From a bacterium (GTDB taxonomy: Bacteria > Spirochaetota > Spirochaetia > JABEVK01): a stretch of 36,570 bases of DNA. Within the stretch, counting starts at the first letter, position 1. Each line of letters opens with the position of its first letter. The position numbers were made by a program, and so were the translations under genes. The stretch lies in NCBI GenBank assembly GCA_021782055.1, contig JAJXVP010000009.1, positions 1-36,570 on the forward strand, in the 5' to 3' direction. Shown here piece by piece: positions 16,084 to 23,877 of this stretch. Below the pieces are notes generated by a model. That model did not search any database, was not told the origin of the DNA, and saw only the letters and a program-made list of their open reading frames with translations.

Positions 16084-16841
16084 CGGTTCTACGTCCGGTT
16101 AAGGAGTTTTTTTTTCCTGATGTCCGTGAACGGTTGTATACCGAAGAGCTGATGGACCGTGCCGATGTTTCGTTAAAGAAACTTCAGCGGACCATCGATC
16201 AGTTTGACCTGTTAAATCACCTTTTTTCCTCGGCGGTCAGCCTTTTTAAGCGGCACATTCTGCCAGAGTTACAGCGTGACCCCCGGCGTGTTTGGACGTT
16301 TTGGGATCTGGGAGCGGGCGGAGCGGATATTGACCGAGCTCTGGTGAGGCTTTGTCGTCGTCAGGGTCTTAAGGTGCGTTTTTTTGCTTTGGACATTGAT
16401 GAGCGCATTTTGCCGTGGGCACGAGACAAATCTCGAGACTACCCCGAAATTGACGTGGTGAAAGGGTCAGCCCTGGAGTTATCGGCCTTGGTTGGCCGGG
16501 TATCGGACAGACCCGATTGGGTGCTCTCGAACCACATGCTGCACCATTTGGATTACCCCGACGTTTTGCAAGTGATTCGCGAAGCCGAAGCGGTTGCTAC
16601 CTCTGGCTACCTGCTCAATGACTTGAGGCGTTCTGCCTGGGCCTATGCCGGCTATACTATTTTTACGGGCCTTTTTATTCACGGGAGTCTAGCGTTCTAC
16701 GACGGACGTCTTTCGATTAGACGGGGCTTTAGCGTCACTGAGCTACAAGACCTGGTATCCGCGTGGCCCGAAAATCAACGTCCCCAGGTTTTTAAAGCGG
16801 CTCCTGCCCGGGTCGTGTTGTGGCGACACAAACAGGGGTAA
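16080..16841 (+). CDS. Class I SAM-dependent methyltransferase of the polyketide cassette
   Basis: The 253-residue product has SAM motif I FWDLGAGGADIDRAL at about residues 76-90, an acidic motif II ALDIDERILPWAR near 103, and post-I/III region DWVLSNHMLHHL near 144. The C-terminal third is hydrophobic (YAGYTIFTGLFIHGSLAFY), as in small-molecule methyltransferases that act on lipids or quinones. The ATGA overlap with the polyketide synthase shows coupling. It probably methylates a phenolic oxygen or ring carbon of the polyketide. Unlike SrsB of Streptomyces, which is of the isoprenylcysteine methyltransferase type, this is a soluble-fold enzyme, so the two cassettes would be analogous rather than fully homologous. 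A nine-T run at 16107-16115 lies in codons 9-12. Confidence 0.8.
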   Translation: MTVLRPVKEFFFPDVRERLYTEELMDRADVSLKKLQRTIDQFDLLNHLFSSAVSLFKRHILPELQRDPRRVWTFWDLGAGGADIDRALVRLCRRQGLKVRFFALDIDERILPWARDKSRDYPEIDVVKGSALELSALVGRVSDRPDWVLSNHMLHHLDYPDVLQVIREAEAVATSGYLLNDLRRSAWAYAGYTIFTGLFIHGSLAFYDGRLSIRRGFSVTELQDLVSAWPENQRPQVFKAAPARVVLWRHKQG

Positions 16842-16866
16842 AATCATCCAGGCCCCGTGCCGGCGG

Positions 16867-17685
16867 CTAGCGGGACAACGATTTGAGCAGATGCTGATCG
16901 GTGATGACGGTGAGCGAGCCTTCGGGCCCAATGAGCGTGTTTCCGATGATGATTTGCCCGTCAAGCTGAAACCCTTTTCCGATTCTTACTGGCTGAAGAA
17001 CGACAACGTGGCTGAGGTTTGTTTGTGGCTCCAGGCGAACTCCTGGACATAAAAGGGCATGAGGACCAACCCGGCTTGTCGCTTTGGCGTGAATCTCACC
17101 CGACAAAGCAAGGGGGGGCGTAAGAATCGCTTTGGCGTCGACACCACTAAGAGAAGATGACCGGGGAGGGGCAACGGTCAGTAAACGCATATGGGTCTGA
17201 AAAAAATCGCGGGGACCTGCCAGTGATGCGGTCGCCGAGGCTGTCCAAGGCGCTAACCGTTGGCTGGTATCTAAAAGCCATGGTAGCAAGCTGTGGGGCG
17301 GCTCAGGAAAACCTGCGGGGGGACGTGAGCCTAGAATGGCTTCAAGGGGTAGAGTGGCCGCCGACCAAATCAAAGTTTCTTCCCCTTGCCAAAACAGTCG
17401 TTGCTGGGCCAGGATTTCGGTGATTGGACCGGGGGAAATGCTACGGATCGACCAGTCCGCCCAGCGTTTTTCTGTCAATTGACGGGTGAGGTTTTTGGAC
17501 TTTTGGCCCAGGCTTGGCCCTTCAATGCAAACGAGCCGCTTACCCGTGACCCCTAAACTGCAAAAATACTGGTCGAACCAGTCAAGTAACGGGGTTCCCC
17601 AAACGGGAAGGGTTAAAGGATGCTCTTCCCAAACCTCTTCAAGGATGCCGAAATCACCGGGGCGTGACAAAAGAAGAACTTTCAT
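16867..17685 (-). CDS. Protein with nucleotidyltransferase-like N-terminus and hexapeptide (left-handed helix) C-terminus
   Basis: I do not recognise a specific family. The 272-residue product begins like a sugar-nucleotide pyrophosphorylase (KVLLLSRPGD, then LTLPVWGTPLLDWFDQYF, similar to the LP..G.PLL segment). The Gly-rich G.GTRL loop and the uridylyl-binding lysine are missing. Residues about 180-265 have the repeating pattern of a left-handed beta helix (ILTPPLALSGEIHAKATSRVG, VRIGKGFQLDGQIIIGNTLIG). It may be a non-catalytic relative of GlmU/GlgC-like proteins. It is a single gene, convergent with the polyketide cassette (25-base gap) and divergent from lplA. No strong ribosome site was found before the ATG. 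Confidence 0.6.
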   Translation of the reverse strand: MKVLLLSRPGDFGILEEVWEEHPLTLPVWGTPLLDWFDQYFCSLGVTGKRLVCIEGPSLGQKSKNLTRQLTEKRWADWSIRSISPGPITEILAQQRLFWQGEETLIWSAATLPLEAILGSRPPAGFPEPPHSLLPWLLDTSQRLAPWTASATASLAGPRDFFQTHMRLLTVAPPRSSSLSGVDAKAILTPPLALSGEIHAKATSRVGPHALLCPGVRLEPQTNLSHVVVLQPVRIGKGFQLDGQIIIGNTLIGPEGSLTVITDQHLLKSLSR

Positions 17686-17794
17686 ACCATTTTCTCTTTC
17701 GGCGGTTTTGAGCCGCTACTGAGAGAAATATCCGAACCGGCAATGAGGTTGCGGTTTTGTCGGCGGGTTGCTTAGAAGTTTCGTTTCCGATTAA

Positions 17795-17800
17795 AATAAT
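17795..17800 (+). promoter_or_regulatory. -10 hexamer of a possible leaderless promoter for lplA and the PDH operon
   Basis: AATAAT (5/6) ends seven bases before the ATG at 17808. The -35 position at 17 bases holds TTAGAA (3/6). A second possible start, TTG at 17757, has GAGG eight bases before it, so the two arrangements compete. Confidence 0.35.
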
Positions 17801-17807
17801 CAGTAAT

Positions 17808-18758
17808 ATGGCCGCTCCAAATGTGGTAATCACTCTCACAGGTACCGATCCCTGGGAAAACCTGGCCGCCGAAGAGCTTTTGTGGCAGGAGCTGAAAGGG
17901 ATTGCCCTGGTGTTATACCGCAACGCACCATCACTGATTTTGGGCCGCCATCAGAACCCTTGGCGCGAAGTCCGTTGGGAGGAAGTCGGTCGCCGTGGGT
18001 TTCCTCTTTTACGCCGCTCGACAGGTGGCGGGACCGTTTGGCATGACGAAGGGAACCTCAACTTTTCGTTTCTGTGGGGGCAGTCTACCTACCGCCGAGA
18101 AGCTTTGCAGAATTTTGTTGCAGAAACTCTACGCTCACGAGGCTTTCCCGTTGTTGTGGGTGAAAAGGGTGACCTCTTATTAGAAGTGACGAACGGGACG
18201 GATGGGCCTAACGAGGCGAACTGGACGACTCTACGCAAGATTTCGGGGCATGCCTATGCTTTTCGTGGCGGAAGGGTGCTGCATCATGCCACTCTGCTCT
18301 GCCAAGCTCGTTTGGATGATCTGCGATCGGTTTTGGGGACAACCGGTGAACTTGTAGACTGGGTGGGAACAGCCTCTCGGCCAATGCCAGTCGCTAATCT
18401 GGGTTGGGAGCCTGCTGAAGCTACTCAGAGCTTGATCGAAGCGTTTGTTAAGCGCGAAAAGGCCGTGTCTGTGACCCCCTGGGAAGCTCTTGGAATCTCT
18501 GAAGCAGAATGGCATGAAAAAAAACGCCATTTTCGTGACAGGTTGAGCAGTCCTGAATGGACCTGGGACATCACTCCCCCCTTTCGTTGGCAAGGTCGTG
18601 TCAAAGGGGGCTCAGGTTCATTTCGGGTGGAAGATGGCCTTGTTCGAGAAGGGCCGACGCCAAAAGATGAAGGAAAATTCTTTTTCTCTGGGGATTTTTT
18701 TGAGTATCTTCCCAAGAGAAGCTCAGAATTCACCAAGAAAGGCCAGGAGGTGCCATGA
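17808..18758 (+). CDS. lplA: Lipoate-protein ligase A family enzyme
   Basis: This 316-residue enzyme activates lipoate with ATP and attaches it to lysine of lipoyl domains. Family signatures are clear: DPWENLAAEELLW at the N-terminus, LILGRHQNPWREV, the RRSTGGGTVWHDEGNLNFSF region, and KISGHAYAFRGGRVLHHATLL with the catalytic Lys. A C-terminal accessory domain (FRWQGRVKGGSGSFRVEDG) is present. ATG 17808 gives the usual short lead to DPW. TTG 17757 with a GAGG site would add 17 residues and cannot be excluded. It sits first in a unit with the PDH genes, so E2 (lipoyl Lys43) is the obvious target. The next gene begins inside its stop (ATGA overlap). Whether the organism also makes lipoate cannot be told here. 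Confidence 0.9.
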   Translation: MAAPNVVITLTGTDPWENLAAEELLWQELKGIALVLYRNAPSLILGRHQNPWREVRWEEVGRRGFPLLRRSTGGGTVWHDEGNLNFSFLWGQSTYRREALQNFVAETLRSRGFPVVVGEKGDLLLEVTNGTDGPNEANWTTLRKISGHAYAFRGGRVLHHATLLCQARLDDLRSVLGTTGELVDWVGTASRPMPVANLGWEPAEATQSLIEAFVKREKAVSVTPWEALGISEAEWHEKKRHFRDRLSSPEWTWDITPPFRWQGRVKGGSGSFRVEDGLVREGPTPKDEGKFFFSGDFFEYLPKRSSEFTKKGQEVP

Positions 18759-19198
18759 CAGCCCATGAATTTATGGAAAAATTTCGTCTAATGCTTGAGG
18801 ATACACAGTCGGGAATCTTAGCGACGACCGATCCTGAAGGGTACCCCAACTTGCGCTATATGACGCCCACTCTGGTGCCGGGTAAGGACGGCCTGCTGTA
18901 TGCGGTAACAGCACAGCATTTTCCTAAAGTCACCGACATAGCGAAAAACTCTCGGGTAAGTTGGCTGTTTACGTCAGCAAGAACTCGTGAAGTCTACTCG
19001 CTGCGCGGCTTGATTCGCGTGATTGATAATCCCCGCTTCAAGAGCGAGATCCTGGAACAACTGGGAAAGGGCCTTGAGACCTTTTGGAAACTCAACGAAG
19101 ACCCTTCTCTGCTGGTTTGCCTGGAAACCGTTTTGGAATCGGCTGAATACTTTAACCCCAAAACCGCAGAAAAATCACAGGTTTCTTTCGCATCTTAG
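18755..19198 (+). CDS. Pyridoxamine 5'-phosphate oxidase-like FMN-binding protein
   Basis: The 147-residue product has the small split-barrel fold of the general-stress-protein-26/PNPOx-like group: MEKFRLMLEDTQSGILATTD at the start, PNLRYMTPTLV, LLYAVTAQHFPKVTDI and a VSWLFTSARTREVYSLRG strand pair. This group binds FMN, F420 or haem and is usually not a true PdxH; the PdxH substrate motifs are not evident. Strong AGGAGG and an ATGA overlap with lplA show coupling, and pdhA follows after eight bases. Its place inside a lipoylation/PDH unit is unusual and suggests a redox or cofactor role linked to the complex, but no function can be assigned. Confidence 0.75.
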   Translation: MTAHEFMEKFRLMLEDTQSGILATTDPEGYPNLRYMTPTLVPGKDGLLYAVTAQHFPKVTDIAKNSRVSWLFTSARTREVYSLRGLIRVIDNPRFKSEILEQLGKGLETFWKLNEDPSLLVCLETVLESAEYFNPKTAEKSQVSFAS

Positions 19199-19206
19199 GA
19201 GGCATT

Positions 19207-20181
19207 GTGCGACCCCTGAAATCATACGACAAGGCGTTTTTGCGCCCTATGCTCGAAGAGATGGTGCTCATACGCCGTTTCGAGGAAAAGGCCGGTCAAA
19301 TGTACGGTCTTAAAAAAATCGGAGGTTTTTGTCACCTCTACAACGGTCAAGAAGCGGTTTGTTCCGGTGCGGCTCGCGCCATGATCCGCGGAACAGATGT
19401 TCTTTTGACCGGCTATCGTGACCACGGCCATGCGCTTTCGCTGGGTATGGAACCCAACCGGATTATGGCTGAGTTGTATGGCAAGGCTACCGGTGTTTCT
19501 AAGGGAAAAGGCGGCTCCATGCACATGTTTGATTATGAAAAAGGCATGTGGGGGGGGAACGGCATTGTTGGCGGACAAATTCCTTTAGCGACCGGCGCGG
19601 CGTTTGCACAAAAGTACAAGAAAACTGGTGGCGCGACGGTTTGTTACTTTGGGGACGGGGCTATTCATCAGGGTGCCTTTCACGAAGCGATGAACCTTGC
19701 GGCCCTATGGAAACTTCCGGTGGTCTTTATCTGCGAAAACAATCAATACGGCATGGGGACTGCAGTGGGTCGTGCGAGCTCTGTCCAAGACCTGTACGTG
19801 AAAGGACAGGCCTACGGAATTCCCTCAAAAATGGTGGACGGCATGGATGTGATTGCCGTTTATGAAGAGGTTAAGGCTGCGATGGAGCTGGCGCGCACCC
19901 AAAATCAGCCGTCCTTTTTAGAAATCAAAACTTATCGGTACAAAGGCCATTCGATGTCTGACCCGGCGAAGTACCGGACCAAAGAAGAAACCGAGGCCTA
20001 CCTCCAACAGGACCCTATCCTCCTGCTTAAAAAACGTATGGAAGAAGCGGGTTTCCTTACTGACGAGGAATACAAAGAAATTGACAAAAAGGCCAAAGAG
20101 ATCGTGGCCCAGGCGGTAGAGTTTGCCGAAAACAGTCCGGAACCGCCTAAGGACGAAATTTACGCAGATCTTTACGCCTAA
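19207..20181 (+). CDS. pdhA: Pyruvate dehydrogenase E1 component, alpha subunit
   Basis: The 324-residue product is the thiamine-diphosphate subunit of the heterotetrameric E1 that decarboxylates pyruvate and acetylates the E2 lipoyl group. It shows RRFEEKAGQMYG, GFCHLYNGQEAV, the RDHGHALSLG loop, the TPP motif GDGAIHQGAFHEAMN near residues 149-163 through ENNQYGMGT, and the phosphorylation-loop region YRYKGHSMSDPAKYRT near 237-252. The start is GTG with TAGGAGG six bases before. An eight-G run (19550-19557) encodes Trp-Gly-Gly and lies in a conserved segment. It pairs with the next gene product. Confidence 0.94.
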   Translation: MRPLKSYDKAFLRPMLEEMVLIRRFEEKAGQMYGLKKIGGFCHLYNGQEAVCSGAARAMIRGTDVLLTGYRDHGHALSLGMEPNRIMAELYGKATGVSKGKGGSMHMFDYEKGMWGGNGIVGGQIPLATGAAFAQKYKKTGGATVCYFGDGAIHQGAFHEAMNLAALWKLPVVFICENNQYGMGTAVGRASSVQDLYVKGQAYGIPSKMVDGMDVIAVYEEVKAAMELARTQNQPSFLEIKTYRYKGHSMSDPAKYRTKEETEAYLQQDPILLLKKRMEEAGFLTDEEYKEIDKKAKEIVAQAVEFAENSPEPPKDEIYADLYA

Positions 20182-20211
20182 CCCGCGACACCTCATAAGC
20201 AAGGAGAAAAC

Positions 20212-21192
20212 ATGGCCATAATTACCATACGAGAGGCGCTCCGGCAGGCTCTCGACGAAGAAATGGCACGAGACCCGAACGTAGTCATTATGGGTGAAGA
20301 AGTAGCGCAGTATGACGGCGCCTACAAAGTTACAAAAGGACTGCTGGATAAGTACGGTCCGGATCGAGTGCTTGATACCCCGATTACCGAACTGGGCTTT
20401 ACCGGTTTGGGAGTTGGTGCTGCTTTCGGCGGCATTCGTCCCGTGGTCGAGTGGATGACGATTCAGTTCGGCCTTTTGGCCATTGACCAGCTGATTAACA
20501 ATGCCACAAAGTACCGCTACATGTCAGGCGGCCAGTTCCAGGTTCCTTTGGTTATTCGGGGACCCAATGGCCCCGCCGAGTACCTGTCGAGTCAGCACAG
20601 TCAGAGCTTTGCGTCGTATTTTGTGCACGTACCCGGTTTTAAAGTCGTCGCCCCCGCCACTCCGTACGACGCCAAGGGGTTGCTGAAGTCGGCGATTCGT
20701 GACAACAATCCCGTCATTTTTTTAGAAAGTGAAATGACCTATGGCCATAAAGGTGAGGTCCCCGACGAAGAATACCTCGTTCCGTTTGGTAGTGCAGACG
20801 TCAAGCGTCCGGGAAAAGACGTCACTATTATTAGCTTTTCCAAGCCTGTCTTGATGTGTCTTGATGCGGCCGAGGCCTTGGCCAAAGAAGGCATTGACGC
20901 CGAAGTTGTTGACCTTCGTTCCCTGAGACCTTTAGACCACGAGACGATTTACGCCAGTGTACGCAAAACCAACCGCTGTGTGGTGGTTGATGAAGCCTGG
21001 CCCCAGTGTTCGGTAGGAAGCTGGGTTCAATCGATTATACAAAAAGATTGTTTTGACGATCTGGACGCACCCGTCGAGCTGGTGGCCGGCGAGGATGTTC
21101 CCATGCCTTACAACCACAAGCTCGAACTCGACGTTCAGCCCACGGTTGCCAAAATTTCCAGCGCTGTCAAACGAGCGCTGTACCGGAGTTAA
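20212..21192 (+). CDS. pdhB: Pyruvate dehydrogenase E1 component, beta subunit
   Basis: The 326-residue product is the transketolase-like partner of PdhA: ITIREALRQALDEEM at the start, VIMGEEVAQYDGAYKVTKGL, DTPITELGFTGLGVGAA, MTIQFGLLAIDQLINNATKYRYMSGG and the C-terminal domain with DLRSLRPLDHETI and VVVDEAWPQCSVG. The Glu in ITELGF near residue 62 is the conserved TPP-activating residue. The length fits the family (about 325). AAGGAGAA lies six bases before its ATG, and the E2 gene follows three bases after its stop. Confidence 0.95.
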   Translation: MAIITIREALRQALDEEMARDPNVVIMGEEVAQYDGAYKVTKGLLDKYGPDRVLDTPITELGFTGLGVGAAFGGIRPVVEWMTIQFGLLAIDQLINNATKYRYMSGGQFQVPLVIRGPNGPAEYLSSQHSQSFASYFVHVPGFKVVAPATPYDAKGLLKSAIRDNNPVIFLESEMTYGHKGEVPDEEYLVPFGSADVKRPGKDVTIISFSKPVLMCLDAAEALAKEGIDAEVVDLRSLRPLDHETIYASVRKTNRCVVVDEAWPQCSVGSWVQSIIQKDCFDDLDAPVELVAGEDVPMPYNHKLELDVQPTVAKISSAVKRALYRS

Positions 21193-21195
21193 CTG

Positions 21196-22425
21196 ATGGC
21201 CGAGAAAGTTTTTATGATAGCCTTGAGTCCAACTATGGAGGAAGGCGCGATTCTGAAATGGCGAAAAAAAGTCGGTGACGCAGTAAAAATGGATGACATT
21301 CTCTGCGATGTCGAAACTGACAAAGCCAGTATGGAGTACGTTTCGTCGCAAGAAGGTGTTATTTTAGCGATTGTTAAAGAAGTCGGTGCGAGTGCGAAAG
21401 TTGGTGATACGATTGCCGTCATTGGCGAAGCGGGAGAAGACCCTACACCGTTGATCGCCGAGTCAGCTCCCAGTACGCCGAAGGCGGCGCCAGCGCCATC
21501 CACTGCCTCTACCGCAACCCCGGCCACTGCTCCCGCCTCAACCCCGTCCACATCGATAGCCGATACGGCGACAAGCGGTCGAACGAAAAGTTCGCCGTTG
21601 GCTCGCCGGATTGCGGCCGAAAAAGGTCTGAATGTTGCCGAAATCCCGGGCAGTGGTCCAGGAGGACGCGTGGTCAAGGCTGATGTTGAAGGCTATACGC
21701 CAGCTACCACGGTCAAATCGAGTGTTCCTGCTTCATCGCCGTTAAACAACGATCGTATCCCGGTAAGCCGTAAGAGAGGAACGATAGCCAAACGCCTTAG
21801 TGAAAGCTTGTTTACCGCTCCGCACTTTTTCTTGACTCTGGGCATTGAGATGGATGGACTTTTGACAGCACGCGAAAAGCTCAATGAAAAGCGCAAGGAT
21901 AAGCTGGGCTTGAACGCGTTCCTGATCAAATTCTTAGCTGAAGCTTTAAAACGGCATCAAGCTTTGAATGCCAGTTGGGAAGGTGATTATATTCAGAACC
22001 ATGCGTCAGTAGACATCGCGATAGCCGTGGCCCAACCTGACGGTCTGATTACCCCTGTTGTCCGCGATTGTGGGTCCAAGGGCGTTTTACAAATCGAAAC
22101 CGAGCTGCGCGATTTGATCGACCGCGCTCGCAATAATCAGCTCAAACCGGATGATTACTCTGGTGCGACCTTTACGATCAGCAACCTGGGTAGCTTTGGC
22201 ATCGAAGAGTTTACAGCGATTATCAACCCCCCCGGTGCCGCCATTTTGGCTTTAGGCGCTACGGTAAAGACACCAGTGGTTGCGGATGATGATAGCATCG
22301 TAATCAAAAAGATCATGAAAGTTACCTTGTCCTGTGACCACCGCGTTATTGATGGTGCTGTCGGTGCGGCCTTTTTAACTGAGTTTAAAGGAATGGTCGA
22401 AGACCCTTATCGGGTTCTTTTATAG
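21196..22425 (+). CDS. pdhC: Dihydrolipoamide acetyltransferase, E2 of the pyruvate dehydrogenase complex
   Basis: The 409-residue core protein has three parts. One lipoyl domain (residues 2-78) carries the target lysine in VETDKASMEY (Lys43). After an Ala/Pro/Thr/Ser-rich flexible linker (about 85-130) comes the peripheral subunit-binding domain (about 132-166; SSPLARRIAAEKGL to GPGGRVVKADVE). The catalytic CAT-like domain (about 185-409) ends with the active-site motif CDHRVIDG (His382, Asp386). It transfers acetyl from lipoamide to CoA. The single lipoyl domain and short linker are like Gram-positive and alphaproteobacterial forms. The gene follows pdhB by three bases. Confidence 0.94.
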   Translation: MAEKVFMIALSPTMEEGAILKWRKKVGDAVKMDDILCDVETDKASMEYVSSQEGVILAIVKEVGASAKVGDTIAVIGEAGEDPTPLIAESAPSTPKAAPAPSTASTATPATAPASTPSTSIADTATSGRTKSSPLARRIAAEKGLNVAEIPGSGPGGRVVKADVEGYTPATTVKSSVPASSPLNNDRIPVSRKRGTIAKRLSESLFTAPHFFLTLGIEMDGLLTAREKLNEKRKDKLGLNAFLIKFLAEALKRHQALNASWEGDYIQNHASVDIAIAVAQPDGLITPVVRDCGSKGVLQIETELRDLIDRARNNQLKPDDYSGATFTISNLGSFGIEEFTAIINPPGAAILALGATVKTPVVADDDSIVIKKIMKVTLSCDHRVIDGAVGAAFLTEFKGMVEDPYRVLL

Positions 22426-22473
22426 GCCGGCTGTAAGCTGTTATGCCTGGGGAAGTTTTACGAGGAGATAAAA

Positions 22474-23877
22474 ATGGCGGAATATGCCTATGACGTTGTT
22501 ATTATTGGTGGCGGGCCCGGGGGCTATGTGGCGGCTGTACGGGCGTCCCAGCTGGGTTTAAAAGTCGCGGTTGTCGAAAAAGATAAGCTTGGGGGTGTTT
22601 GTGGCAATTGGGGGTGTATTCCTTCAAAGGCACTGATCAATCAAGCCGAATATTTCCACGCTATCCCCGCTTTGCAGAACTTAGGCATTAAAGTGGACGC
22701 CTCGGGTTTAGACTACGCCAAAGCCTATCAAAAGTCGCGAGAAGCGGCAGAGCGATCGGGTAAGGGCGTCCAGTTCCTTATGAAAAAAAACAAGGTGGAA
22801 GTGATTTCTGGAACCGCCACCTTAACCGGGCCTCATGAAGCGACCGTTGACGGAAAAAAAGTGACAGCGGCTTATGTTGTTTTAGCGACCGGATCGCGTC
22901 CCCGACAGATCCCTGGTTTTGAGTTTGATGAAAAGACGGTCCTTTCGAGTACCGGCATTCTGAGCCTGCAAAACCTGCCGAAAAGTCTTTTGATTTTGGG
23001 CTCAGGGGCGATTGGGATGGAGTTTGCCTTTGTGATGAGCACGTTCGGAGTCGAAGTCACCGTCGTCGAAATGTTGCCCAGGATTCTTCCTGTTGAAGAC
23101 CCTGACACCGCCGCTGTCGTCGAAAAAGCTTTTGTGAAACGCGGTGTGAAGTTTTTGACGGCTACCAAAGCCTTAACGTTAAAAACTTCGGCCACAGGCG
23201 TGGAGGTAGAAGTCGAACGTGCCGGAAAAAAAGAAACACTCAAAGCTGAAAAGCTACTAGTGGCGGTGGGACGCGTTCCTAATACTGACAACCTGGGGCT
23301 CGATAAGCTAGGGGTGGCTCTTGATCGGGGTTTTGTTACGGTGAAAGATTTCTACCAGACCTCAATACCGTCGGTGTTTGCGATTGGAGACATTGTCCCC
23401 AGCCCCCTTTTGGCCCATGTCGCCAGCAAAGAAGGCGAAATTGCTGTTGAATACATTGCCAGCCTTATGGGCAAAGGGAAAGCTCCTCACGAGAAAAAGC
23501 TTGACGCCAATCTCATTCCCGGAGCTACCTACTGCGAACCGCAAATCGCCAGCTTTGGTTGGGCCGAGGATAAAGCCAAAGAAAAGGGCCTTGCCTACAA
23601 AGCTTACAGCTTTCCGTACAATGGGAATGGAAAGGCGAGTGCCATTGAGCGGCCCGATGGCTTGGTAAAGGTTCTGTTTGACCCCAAGACGCACGAGATC
23701 CTTGGCGCTCACGTTGCTGGTTACAACGCCACAGAAATTCTTCACGAATTGCTTTTAGCGAAGAAGGCGGAACTCCTCCCCGAAGATATCGCTACTATGG
23801 TTCACGCGCATCCGACAATTTCTGAAAGCGTGATGGAAGCGGCTCGTGGGGTCGAGGGCTGGGCGATTCACATCTAA
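22474..23877 (+). CDS. lpdA: Dihydrolipoyl dehydrogenase, E3
   Basis: The 467-residue flavoprotein reoxidises the E2 lipoyl group and passes electrons to NAD+. Seen: FAD motif IIGGGPGGYVAAVRA at about 10-24, redox-active disulfide GGVCGNWGCIP (Cys43, Cys48), NAD motif LILGSGAIGMEFAFVM near 175, the second FAD motif FAIGDIVPSPLLAHVA near 305-320 and the active-site AHPTISE (His446, Glu451) supplied to the partner subunit. GAGGAGAT precedes the ATG after a 48-base gap. It closes the PDH unit; its TAA overlaps the stop of the convergent histidine kinase gene. It may also serve other 2-oxoacid complexes. Confidence 0.95.
   Translation: MAEYAYDVVIIGGGPGGYVAAVRASQLGLKVAVVEKDKLGGVCGNWGCIPSKALINQAEYFHAIPALQNLGIKVDASGLDYAKAYQKSREAAERSGKGVQFLMKKNKVEVISGTATLTGPHEATVDGKKVTAAYVVLATGSRPRQIPGFEFDEKTVLSSTGILSLQNLPKSLLILGSGAIGMEFAFVMSTFGVEVTVVEMLPRILPVEDPDTAAVVEKAFVKRGVKFLTATKALTLKTSATGVEVEVERAGKKETLKAEKLLVAVGRVPNTDNLGLDKLGVALDRGFVTVKDFYQTSIPSVFAIGDIVPSPLLAHVASKEGEIAVEYIASLMGKGKAPHEKKLDANLIPGATYCEPQIASFGWAEDKAKEKGLAYKAYSFPYNGNGKASAIERPDGLVKVLFDPKTHEILGAHVAGYNATEILHELLLAKKAELLPEDIATMVHAHPTISESVMEAARGVEGWAIHI

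Noticed and set aside
16107..16115. Nine-T run as a terminator or slippage site
   Set aside because: It encodes Phe-Phe-Phe early in the methyltransferase; no GC-rich stem precedes it and the reading frame continues normally.
19550..19557. Eight-G run as a phase-variation tract
   Set aside because: It lies in a conserved Trp-Gly-Gly stretch of E1 alpha, a core metabolic enzyme, where switching is unlikely.
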